Source: JBKHXU01 sp046565865
GTDB lineage: Bacteria > Pseudomonadota > Gammaproteobacteria > Acidiferrobacterales > Sulfurifustaceae
Direction of reading: 5' to 3'
Assembly: GCA_046565865.1 (NCBI GenBank)
Contig: JBKHXU010000048.1
Location: forward strand, 1 to 33,822
Length of the DNA stretch: 33,822 nt
Part shown: positions 8,135 through 14,413 of the stretch, in pieces
Layout: every line of letters starts with the position of its first letter
Numbering within the stretch: position 1 is the stretch's first letter
Made by a program: the position numbers and the translations under genes
The notes under the pieces: generated by a model
What the model was told of the DNA's origin: nothing
What the model saw: only the letters and a program-made list of their open reading frames with translations
The model's database searches: none

Positions 8135-8521
8135 CCTCTTCCATTCCGTCCGGCCGATGCCCGTCATTGCGAGCGAGTGAGCCTTTAGCCGCGAGCGAAG
8201 CGTGGCGGAAGCAATCTCCGTAACGAAGCAACCATGCGTTTGGAGATTGCTTCGTCGCCTTCGGCTTCTCGCAATGACAGCCTCTAGGGAAGAACCCATG
8301 CGCGGACAGCGCCTCGCACGCCACTGCCTTTGCCGGTTTGCCGCCATGCACCATCTTCAACTCAACGCGCGGCGAATTCACCAGACGCTTAAATCGAAAC
8401 GAGAATAGTGGATTTATTTTCTACCGTACGCATGAAAGAGGATAGGCTACATAAAATAAACGTCGTGGTTCTGCCTTGCCGAGCAGTCAAAACGCCTTCG
8501 CGGCGACGACTGCACAGCGCG
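8135..8521. other. Intergenic stretch with one repeat and no supported gene
   Basis: It holds the GTCATTGCGAG-type repeat (8163-8278). After about 8400 the composition becomes AT-richer. Short open frames here are either inside the repeat or lie antisense to the gene at 8522-8929, and none has family character or a ribosome site. Confidence 0.6.
8163..8278. repeat. GTCATTGCGAG-type palindromic repeat, copy 1
   Basis: Outer ends GTCATTGCGAG and CTCGCAATGAC are inverted copies. The internal pair GGAAGCAATCTCC and GGAGATTGCTTCG forms a second stem. A second copy is at 19931-20013. It lies downstream of the radical SAM gene at the border of the AT-richer patch. Confidence 0.85.
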
Positions 8522-8929
8522 TCAGCGCTTCATAGCCGGGAAGCTGGTATAAGTTTGCGAAGACCCATCAAATTCACCAAGGTACGCCTTGGCCCACTCA
8601 TTGTTCTTGTGATAAGGAGTAATGTGTTGCTCGTCCTTGTATCCAGCGTATTTGTCGCTTGTAAATAAACTTACGCTCCAGTCTTTCGACCAGCTTGAAT
8701 TGTTGAAACACCCCACGGATGATCGAATTTGACCGATTATTACTGCTTCTGAATGCTGCTTGGGTACTGCAAAAATACGATGGTTCTTCTCGTCGATTTT
8801 CGCAACCCGCATGCCTGCCTTGTTCGTAAAGCAGGTGGCGATATCGATGTTATTTGTTTCGGCGCAGCTCTGGGTGCTAATAAGCAGCGCCGCCACCACC
8901 GTGTAACGCTTAATGTTCAAACTGTTCAA
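8522..8929 (-). CDS. Small secreted protein of unknown family; possible immunity partner of the upstream gene
   Basis: The 135-residue protein begins at a TTG codon (8927-8929) with a perfect AAGGAGG seven bases upstream. This start was chosen over in-frame ATGs at 8968 and 8956, which have no such site. The N terminus (LNSLNIKRYTVVAALLISTQSC) is a Sec signal peptide with likely cleavage after SCA, or a poor lipobox at the same cysteine. The mature part contains two further cysteines (ATCFTNKAG, VGCFNNSS), probably a disulfide, and no domain I recognise. Its start overlaps the upstream gene's end by 20 bases. A short periplasmic protein directly after a possible cell-wall amidase is the arrangement of effector-immunity pairs; that role is inference. 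Composition is AT-richer than the neighbours. Confidence 0.7.
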   Translation of the reverse strand: MNSLNIKRYTVVAALLISTQSCAETNNIDIATCFTNKAGMRVAKIDEKNHRIFAVPKQHSEAVIIGQIRSSVGCFNNSSWSKDWSVSLFTSDKYAGYKDEQHITPYHKNNEWAKAYLGEFDGSSQTYTSFPAMKR

Positions 8930-9416
8930 AGTTCCACCTCCTTGGCTGCTGCCCATAAACGCTACCAATGTTTGAGAAAAAATCTTCCTTCCGCTCTGGT
9001 TTCACCGGCGGAAGGTTTCCCTGATACCACACCACTTTGAACTTGTTTTGTATGGGCGTGATCGAATGTATTACTCGTGTGTGCCCGAGAGAGTTGTTCC
9101 ACTTTGACATAATGAAGTCGCCCGGTCTGGCGGCGGCTATAGGAATCCCCTTTGTATTGTCGATAACGTTCAACGCTCCAAACATAACCATCGCCCGTTT
9201 CTTGAACTCCTGAGCATCGTCATTCGCCGGATCAAAAGCCACCCACCGCCAACTCTTATCGTAGTACTTGAATCTGATGGGCAAGCCCTCCTTTTTCGCG
9301 AATTCCACGAGCGCGGCTATGGCAAGATCTGCACAATCGATTTTTTGGCTATAAGCAGCAACGTAGACTCTCGCGAATTCCTGGTACTTGGCTATCTTTT
9401 CGCTGTTCCATTTCAT
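8910..9416 (-). CDS. NlpC/P60- or CHAP-like cysteine hydrolase candidate; possible peptidoglycan-amidase toxin
   Basis: This 168-residue protein has no signal peptide. The order of motifs fits the papain-like NlpC/P60/CHAP fold: DCADLA with the candidate nucleophile Cys28, then ARPGDFIMSKW at about 96-106 (the PGD block preceding the histidine strand in such enzymes), then LGHTRVIHS with candidate His112 or His117. Only one cysteine is present. The likely activity is amide hydrolysis in peptidoglycan, but the match is motif-level only. The downstream overlapping gene encodes a small exported protein, which suggests a toxin with periplasmic immunity, as in type VI amidase effectors. No secretion genes are in the window. 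The AT-rich composition and neighbouring gene debris suggest horizontal origin. It could also be a phage or housekeeping hydrolase. Confidence 0.65.
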   Translation of the reverse strand: MKWNSEKIAKYQEFARVYVAAYSQKIDCADLAIAALVEFAKKEGLPIRFKYYDKSWRWVAFDPANDDAQEFKKRAMVMFGALNVIDNTKGIPIAAARPGDFIMSKWNNSLGHTRVIHSITPIQNKFKVVWYQGNLPPVKPERKEDFFSNIGSVYGQQPRRWNFEQFEH

Positions 9417-9463
9417 TTCGCTTTCTCGTGTCGATGAACTAGGTTTGCAGCCGATGCAGGCAC

Positions 9464-9505
9464 GTGTATCTAGAATAAGGGCAGTAATTCCTATTAGTAG
9501 ACATC
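9464..9505 (+). repeat. Degenerate 40-base direct repeat, copy 1
   Basis: The core GGGCAGTAATTCCTATTAGT followed by AGACATC matches copy 2 (GGGCAGTAGTTCCTACTAGT followed by GGACATC) with few differences. Both are preceded by GTGT and a CTA-containing stretch. Confidence 0.75.
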
Positions 9506-9573
9506 AAAAATGGTGACAGATTGGGACCTTATTGGGTCGGTGAAGGTCGGACCAAACCGGTGGTTATGTTTTT

Positions 9574-9675
9574 CTACCACTTCGTGAGCTCCTCAAAGGC
9601 CCACATATCGCATTCCGTTTCACAGGCCTGCCTCCAATCGTGTTTCATGTGAGCAACCTCATGAAGGACTAGGTG
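9574..9675 (-). pseudogene. Remnant of a zinc metallopeptidase (HEVAH motif), 5' truncated
   Basis: Reading the minus strand from 9675 down to a TAG at 9574-9576 gives an open segment of 33 codons with HLVLHEVAHMKHDW, then two cysteines and MWAFEELTKW at the end. HEVAH is the HExxH zinc-binding helix of metallopeptidases, and the downstream acidic residues could supply a third ligand. The frame is closed by TAG immediately upstream (9676-9678), where a repeat box begins, so the gene's 5' part is missing. It is too short to be a functional enzyme. The parent family (for example an ImmA/IrrE-like or toxin-type peptidase) cannot be told. Confidence 0.55.
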
Positions 9676-9676
9676 C

Positions 9677-9735
9677 TATGTCTAGACGTGGGCATTGTGT
9701 CTAAACATGGGCAGTAGTTCCTACTAGTGGACATC
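9677..9735 (+). repeat. Degenerate 40-base direct repeat, copy 2 with a tandem partial copy
   Basis: TATGTCTAGACGTGGGCA (9677-9694) is immediately followed by TGTGTCTAAACATGGGCA and the rest of the box to 9735. The tandem arrangement and the similarity to 9464-9505 indicate duplication of a defined element rather than chance. I do not recognise the element. Confidence 0.7.
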
Positions 9736-9930
9736 CTATGCCGCGCTTCGTCAATTGGCTCGATCTAGAAACGGTTGGCGATCACACTATTGGTGGAAGA
9801 GATCGGCTTCGGGGCCGACTCTAGCAGGGTAGCGCTGCGAATGAGCGAAAAAAACAGTGCGGTAGGATAAACAGCCAGCCTCGTCCGAGACGAGTAACAT
9901 AGGCGCTTAATCTTATTTAGGATCGGTCAC

Positions 9931-10401
9931 GTGACCTCCCCGCCCCTTTCAAACCGTGATATCGCCTCGGTCCTGTACGAAATCGCCGACCTGCTTGAGA
10001 TCAAAAACGACAACCCGTTTCGCATTCGTGCGTATCGCAATGCGGCGCAGCTCATCGGTGGGTGGGGCGAGGCGATTTCGGACATGCTGGCGAAAAACGA
10101 GAGCCTGACGACGTTGCCCGGGATCGGAAAGGATTTGGCGCTGAAGGTGCGCACCATCGCCGAGACCGGGACCTGCGACGTGCTCGAAACCCTTCATCGC
10201 GAATTGCCCTCCACGCTCAGCTTGCTGCTGAAGATTCCCGGCTTGGGGCCTAAGCGGGTGCAAACGCTCTACCGCCAGCTCGACATCAGCACGCCGGAAC
10301 GGCTGCATGCCGCGGCCAAAGCGGGTGAGATTCGGGCACTGCCGGGCTTCGGCGAGAAGATGGAGGCGGCGCTGCTGCGGGAGCTTGAACAACGGCGCTA
10401 A
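9931..10401 (+). CDS. Stand-alone PolX N-terminal / helix-hairpin-helix protein
   Basis: The 156-residue protein begins at GTG and matches the N-terminal region of bacterial family X DNA polymerases. It has an N-terminal HHH_8-like domain (SVLYEIADLLEIKNDNPFRIRAYRNAAQLI) followed by three helix-hairpin-helix motifs (LTTLPGIGKDLALKV, LLKIPGLGPKRVQTL, IRALPGFGEKMEAAL). Full-length bacterial PolX has about 570 residues with a polymerase palm and a PHP exonuclease domain; both are absent here. After the stop the same frame shows no PolX-like sequence, and a convergent gene ends 11 bases later. DNA binding is likely and catalysis is not. It may be a truncated relic at the edge of the accessory patch or a genuine small DNA-binding protein. 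Confidence 0.85.
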   Translation: MTSPPLSNRDIASVLYEIADLLEIKNDNPFRIRAYRNAAQLIGGWGEAISDMLAKNESLTTLPGIGKDLALKVRTIAETGTCDVLETLHRELPSTLSLLLKIPGLGPKRVQTLYRQLDISTPERLHAAAKAGEIRALPGFGEKMEAALLRELEQRR

Positions 10402-10412
10402 TGCTGCGCCGG

Positions 10413-10721
10413 TCACAGCATTTCTATCACGCTCGCGCGGATGATCACCTGCTGTTGCGTGAACCGACGTTCGAGTCGCGCTCGGTAGGCGCGCCACCAA
10501 TCGCGATTGAGGGCCTCGGCCATTACCTCGAAAACCACGATATCGTCACGTACGGTGCGGTTCGTGTCTTCGCGCCATTGGCCTTCCGCCGGGGCGCGCG
10601 AATAGGCCGTAAGCCCGCCGAAACGGTCGGTCAGTTCCTGCTTTACCTCGCGAAACAGCGCTGACGGCAGCGGCTGACCGTCGTTGTCGTACAGCGGTAA
10701 AAGAAGTTGGATTAAATGCAT
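10413..10721 (-). CDS. Conserved hypothetical protein
   Basis: The 102-residue protein starts MHLIQLLLPLYDNDGQPLP. It contains VKQELTDRFGGLTAYSRAPAEGQW and DDIVVFEVMAEALNRDWWRAY, blocks that I recall from small proteins annotated only as hypothetical in many proteobacteria. There is no signal peptide or membrane segment, and the overall shape is a small alpha/beta protein. It converges on the HhH gene with an 11-base gap. The function is unknown. No clear ribosome site precedes the ATG. Confidence 0.75.
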   Translation of the reverse strand: MHLIQLLLPLYDNDGQPLPSALFREVKQELTDRFGGLTAYSRAPAEGQWREDTNRTVRDDIVVFEVMAEALNRDWWRAYRARLERRFTQQQVIIRASVIEML

Positions 10722-10881
10722 TGGGGTTCTACGCGTTCACGGGTCACAATACATCGTCACGCATAAGCGCGAAATCGGGCGACTGACGGACCCATGCCCC
10801 TTACCGGCGCGCTCCCCCCGCTTCGCGCTTAACGCTACAATCGCCCAAACCGTGCGACTTTCCGTCATCATTCGGTAATCA

Positions 10882-12273
10882 ATGGCAACCAAACGCAAGA
10901 TTTTCGTCCTCGACACGAACGTCCTCATCCACGATCCGACCTCGATCCTGAGATTCCAAGAACACGACGTTTACCTGCCCATCGTAGTGCTGGAGGAGTT
11001 GGACCGGGCCAAGGTGGGCATGTCGGAGGCGGCGCGCAACGTGCGCCAGGTCAGTCGTTTCCTCGACGGCCTCGTCGAAAAGGCCAATGGCGACATCAGC
11101 CAGGGCGTGAAGATTCCGTCGGCGACGCCGGAGATGAATACCGGCCGCCTGCATTTTCATCTGGACGCGGTGCACAGCATCCTGCCCAACGGCATCCGCG
11201 CCGACGTGCCGGACAACATGCTGCTCGGCATCACGCTCGACCTCGGCAAGAGCCACCCGGGGCGCGATGTGATATTGGTGACGAAGGACATCAACCTGCG
11301 CATCAAGGCGCACGCCATTGGCATCCACGCCGAAGACTACACCACCGACCAGGTGCTGGACGACGCCAACCTGCTCTATCCCGGCGTCGAGCGCGTGAAC
11401 GGCGACTTCTGGGAAACGCACAGCAAGAACATGGAGTCGTGGAAGGAAGAGGGTCGCACTTTCTACCGCTTGCGCGGCCCGCGTGCGCGTAGCTGGGTGC
11501 CGAACCAATTCATTTATACCGAGGACGAGCGCCCGTTCGAGGCGATCGTGCGGCGGGTCGAAGGCGACATGGCCATCATCGAGGTGGTGAAAGACTATCT
11601 CAGCGAACGCAACAAGGTCTGGGGCATTAACGCGCGCAACCGCGAGCAGAATTTTGCGCTCAATCTGTTGATGGACCCGGAGATCGATTTCGTCACCTTG
11701 CTCGGTCAGGCTGGCACCGGCAAGACCTTGATGGCGCTCGCCGCGGCGCTGACGCAGACACTGGAGACGCGCCGCTACAGCGAAATCATCATGACGCGGC
11801 AAACGGTGCCGGTGGGCGAAGACATCGGTTTCCTGCCCGGTACCGAAGAAGAGAAGATGGGCCCGTGGATGGGCGCGCTCGAAGACAATCTCGATGTGCT
11901 GAACGATACCGGCCTGCAAGATCACGGCACCTGGGGCCGGGCGGCGACGCACGACCTCTTGCGCACCCGCATCAAGATCAAGTCGCTCAACTTCATGCGC
12001 GGGCGCACGTTCCTGCGCAAGTTCCTCATCATCGACGAGGCGCAGAACTTGAGCCCGCATCAGATGAAGACGCTGATCACGCGCGCGGGGCCGGGCAGCA
12101 AGATCGCCTGCCTCGGGAACATCGCCCAGATCGACACCCCCTACCTCACCGAAACCACGTCCGGCCTGACGTATGTGGTCGACCGCTTTAAACAATGGGA
12201 ACATAGCGGGCATATCACCCTGCAACGCGGCGAGCGCTCGCGGCTTGCGGATTACGCCTCGGAGATTTTGTAG
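10882..12273 (+). CDS. PhoH-family ATPase with N-terminal PIN domain
   Basis: A 463-residue protein with a PIN ribonuclease domain at about 1-140 (KIFVLDTNVLIHDP, then VVLEELDRAK, VTKDINLRIKA), carrying acidic residues expected for metal-dependent RNA cleavage. A PhoH ATPase domain lies at about 240-455, with Walker A GQAGTGKT at 275-282 and Walker B FLIIDEAQN. This PIN-PhoH fusion (PhoH2 type) is linked in the literature to RNA unwinding and cleavage, and it differs from the short PhoH in the ybeY operon. It stands alone between intergenic regions; a TACAAT hexamer at 10836-10841 may be part of its promoter. Confidence 0.93.
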   Translation: MATKRKIFVLDTNVLIHDPTSILRFQEHDVYLPIVVLEELDRAKVGMSEAARNVRQVSRFLDGLVEKANGDISQGVKIPSATPEMNTGRLHFHLDAVHSILPNGIRADVPDNMLLGITLDLGKSHPGRDVILVTKDINLRIKAHAIGIHAEDYTTDQVLDDANLLYPGVERVNGDFWETHSKNMESWKEEGRTFYRLRGPRARSWVPNQFIYTEDERPFEAIVRRVEGDMAIIEVVKDYLSERNKVWGINARNREQNFALNLLMDPEIDFVTLLGQAGTGKTLMALAAALTQTLETRRYSEIIMTRQTVPVGEDIGFLPGTEEEKMGPWMGALEDNLDVLNDTGLQDHGTWGRAATHDLLRTRIKIKSLNFMRGRTFLRKFLIIDEAQNLSPHQMKTLITRAGPGSKIACLGNIAQIDTPYLTETTSGLTYVVDRFKQWEHSGHITLQRGERSRLADYASEIL

Positions 12274-12364
12274 GCACCAGGCCGGTTTAGGCGGCTTGGA
12301 ATAGTTCGGTCGGCGGCCGCGTCTCTTAGGTGGGCCGCTCCTTCAGTTTCTCACTGCGTGCGCA

Positions 12365-13159
12365 ATGGCGAAATGGTTGAAACTATCGCTGACCTTGCCG
12401 CTGTTCGCGGTGTTCGCCGCGGTCGCCGACATCGCCACGCTCGATCACTCCGCCGATCAAGAAGCGATGCTGCGTCAGGTTGCGGAACAGGATCGGCGGC
12501 TTCGGAATAATCCCAAGGATGCACGTGCCTACATCGCGCGCGGCGAGGCGCACTTCAAGCTGCGCGACTTTGAGCGCGCGATCGAAGACTTCACGCACGC
12601 CATCCGCCTCAACGATAAGCTCGACGACGCCTACTTCGGCCGCGGCATGGCGCGCGGGCGCGGCGGCGAGATCGACGCCGGGATCGCCGATCTCGGGGTT
12701 TACATCAAGCGCAATCCCAAGAGCTCACTCGCCTACACCAAGCGCGGCGTGCGCTACCTCTGGAAGGGCGACGTCACAAACGCCGAGCGTGATTTTCGCC
12801 AGGCGCTGAAACTCGACCCCGAAAACGCCGAGGCGCACGACGACCTCGGCGTTATCCTCGCGCAACGCGGCGAGTACGAGGCGGCGGTCGCGCATTTCCA
12901 GGCGACGATCCGTGCCGACCCCACGTATCAGAAAGGTTTCCACAACCTGGCGCTCGTGCATTACCTAACCGGCAATCCCGCCGAAGGAATCAAGCACGTG
13001 GACCAGGCGCTGCGGCTGATTCCCGAGGCGCGCGATTCGCTGCTGCTGAAAGCGGCGATTCTGGAGACGTTGGGACGCGAGCGCGAGGCCAGGGCGATAA
13101 AAGAAGAGGCCGAGTTCCTGCCGCAAGGCGATGCCTCGGCCCGACTACCCCTGCAATAA
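12365..13159 (+). CDS. Exported tetratricopeptide-repeat protein
   Basis: The 264-residue protein has an N-terminal hydrophobic segment (KLSLTLPLFAVFAAVADIA), so it is probably exported or anchored. It then has about six TPR units: ARAYIARGEAHFKLRDFERAIEDFTHAI, DDAYFGRGMARGRGGEIDAGI, SLAYTKRGVRYLWKGDVTNAERDFRQAL, AEAHDDLGVILAQRGEYEAAVAHF, YQKGFHNLALVHYLTGNPAEGI and a final degenerate one. TPRs form a protein-binding solenoid; the partner is unknown. The next gene follows after 18 bases and is probably in the same transcript. The ribosome site is weak. Confidence 0.85.
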   Translation: MAKWLKLSLTLPLFAVFAAVADIATLDHSADQEAMLRQVAEQDRRLRNNPKDARAYIARGEAHFKLRDFERAIEDFTHAIRLNDKLDDAYFGRGMARGRGGEIDAGIADLGVYIKRNPKSSLAYTKRGVRYLWKGDVTNAERDFRQALKLDPENAEAHDDLGVILAQRGEYEAAVAHFQATIRADPTYQKGFHNLALVHYLTGNPAEGIKHVDQALRLIPEARDSLLLKAAILETLGREREARAIKEEAEFLPQGDASARLPLQ

Positions 13160-13177
13160 CCACTGCGAGGACCCGCC

Positions 13178-13804
13178 ATGCGCTATCCAGTTGTTACGTC
13201 GATCGCCATCATTGCCGCCGTCGCCGGCTCCGCGAGCGTGGCACAGTCGCTGCAGCCGAAACTGGACCAGGTTCAGTTGTCGAACGAGTTTTTCGAGAAT
13301 CTGCGCAAACTGCATCAGCAACAGATCGACGGCAAAAAAATCCGCGAGACGGAAGAGTTTGGCGGCTATAAGGATCTGCCGCAGTTCTATCGCGAAGTCA
13401 GCTACTACGACGCCGCGACCGGGCGCCTACTTAGCCGCATTCAGTGGGAGCGCGAGAATCCGACGCGCATCCACGCCATCGAAGTCTTCGTGTACGACGA
13501 CCAAGGCCGGGTCGCGCGCGATTATTCCACCTGGTTCCTGCCGCGCTACCGCAATGCGCCGCGCGAAACCAATATCAACTTGTACAACTACGGCGACGGT
13601 ATCCGCGCCTGGCGCCAGTTCGATGTGTTCGGCAACCGCATGTACGAAAAATGCAGCGCCGGCGAGCGGGTGTTGGTTGAGCTATGGGGCGACGATATCA
13701 GCCGCGCGCAAGACGATCCGAAGAGCGTGATGCACGGGCCCGATTACCGGCGCTGCTTCGCGACGCTGGCGACGACGCCGGGGAAGTACGTCGTCCCGCA
13801 ATAA
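13178..13804 (+). CDS. Secreted hypothetical protein, beta-rich with YD-like segments
   Basis: The 208-residue protein has a Sec signal peptide (MRYPVVTSIAIIAAVAGSAS, cleavage near SVAQS). The mature part has several YDxxGR-type beta-hairpin strands (SYYDAATGRLLSRIQW, VFVYDDQGRVARDYS, FDVFGNRMYEKC), reminiscent of single YD/Rhs-like repeats, and two C-terminal cysteines (EKCSAG, RRCFAT). No known family is recognised. GAGGAC precedes the ATG at a good distance. It is 18 bases after the TPR gene, suggesting the two act together in the envelope. Confidence 0.75.
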   Translation: MRYPVVTSIAIIAAVAGSASVAQSLQPKLDQVQLSNEFFENLRKLHQQQIDGKKIRETEEFGGYKDLPQFYREVSYYDAATGRLLSRIQWERENPTRIHAIEVFVYDDQGRVARDYSTWFLPRYRNAPRETNINLYNYGDGIRAWRQFDVFGNRMYEKCSAGERVLVELWGDDISRAQDDPKSVMHGPDYRRCFATLATTPGKYVVPQ

Positions 13805-13805
13805 A

Positions 13806-14034
13806 CATCATCCGCGAAGGCGGGAATCCACAAGCGATCTCAACATAATTCTCCCTCATCCCCCCCTTCTCCCGGAGGGAGAAGGGGGACAGAAAATCCC
13901 CTCTCCCTCCGGGAGAGGGCGAGGGTGAGGGCGTTTTTGAGATGGCTTGCAGGCAACCACATGACCCGCAGTGAGACCGTCTGGCACCCGCTCCCCGCTT
14001 GCGGCATGCGGGGACAAGCTTCGCGGGGGTGACG
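13806..14034. repeat. Nested repeat cluster: GTCATTCCCGCG-type fragments around a CCCTCACCCC-type palindrome
   Basis: At 13806-13831 there is a degraded left arm (CATCCGCGAAGGCGGGAATCC in essence). At 14019-14034 a right-arm fragment (CTTCGCGGGGGTGACG) appears. Between them, 13853-13931 is a copy of the other repeat family (CCCTCATCCC...GGGTGAGGG) with two strong internal hairpins. This looks like one element inserted into another. No gene is present in the stretch. Confidence 0.65.
13853..13931. repeat. CCCTCACCCC-type palindromic repeat, copy 2
   Basis: The internal hairpins CCCCTTCTCCC-GGAGGGAGAAGGGG and CCCTCTCCCT-CCGGGAGAGGG lie within outer arms CCCTCAT and GTGAGGG. It is the same family as 5371-5449. 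Confidence 0.8.
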
Positions 14035-14053
14035 ATGGGTTGTGTGTCGTTCT

Positions 14054-14410
14054 CTAACCGTCGCGCTCGCTGATCAACCGCTCGTAGTGCCGGCGAAACA
14101 GCCGCTCCAACTCGTCGATCACGGCGCCGGCCTCGCGTCCGCGCAGCGCGTGATCGGACATCAATGCCGAGGTCTCATTGAGCAGCTTGGCGGCATCGAG
14201 CATGGGATAGCTCGCGCGCAATCGCTTAATGGCGGCGACGACGGTTTCGTTTTCGGCACGCGGGATGGCGAGCGGATCGCCGGCTGTCGGCGCGGCGCCG
14301 TAGCGTTCCAGTAAGAATTCGGCGTATTCGAGCAATGCCTGCGCCTGCGCGTCCGGAAGCCGCTCGGCGATCTCGCGCAGCCGTTGTCCGCGCTTGCCCG
14401 CTTTACTCAT
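14054..14410 (-). CDS. Small hypothetical protein downstream of LysR regulator
   Basis: The 118-residue helical, charged protein starts MSKAGKRGQRLREIAERLPD. Its N-terminal part (LPDAQAQALLEYAEFLLERYG) resembles helical segments of DUF2281-like antitoxin-type proteins, but the match is short. The remainder (AAIKRLRASYPMLDAAKLLNETSALMSDHAL) is predicted helical and has no recognised family. It begins three bases after the LysR stop on the same strand, so the pair is almost certainly co-transcribed. The function is unknown. Confidence 0.75.
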   Translation of the reverse strand: MSKAGKRGQRLREIAERLPDAQAQALLEYAEFLLERYGAAPTAGDPLAIPRAENETVVAAIKRLRASYPMLDAAKLLNETSALMSDHALRGREAGAVIDELERLFRRHYERLISERDG

Positions 14411-14413
14411 GCG

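Larger units (their letters stand above)
9417..9930. other. Gene-poor scar region with repeat boxes and gene debris
   Basis: No intact gene is visible in this stretch. It contains two copies of a roughly 40-base box (9464-9505 and 9697-9735), a partial third copy (9677-9696), a metallopeptidase remnant on the minus strand (9574-9675) and a small hairpin CTCGTC-CGA-GACGAG (9880-9894) just before the next gene. It looks like the remains of deleted mobile or accessory DNA. Confidence 0.65.

Noticed and set aside
8408..8668. Plus-strand frame of 86 codons with hydrophobic end
   Set aside because: It overlaps the better-supported minus-strand gene at 8522-8929 and has no ribosome site or family character.
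9739..9870. Short plus-strand open segment (ending RMSEKNSAVG)
   Set aside because: It is about 30 codons with no recognised motif and stops on both sides; it may be debris but cannot be assigned.
10879..12225. Long minus-strand frame of 448 codons opposite phoH
   Set aside because: The plus strand encodes a clear PIN-PhoH protein; the antisense frame is a GC-codon shadow without family similarity.
5371..14034. Repeated palindromes considered as a CRISPR array
   Set aside because: They are scattered single elements with long inverted arms, not short direct repeats with regular spacers.
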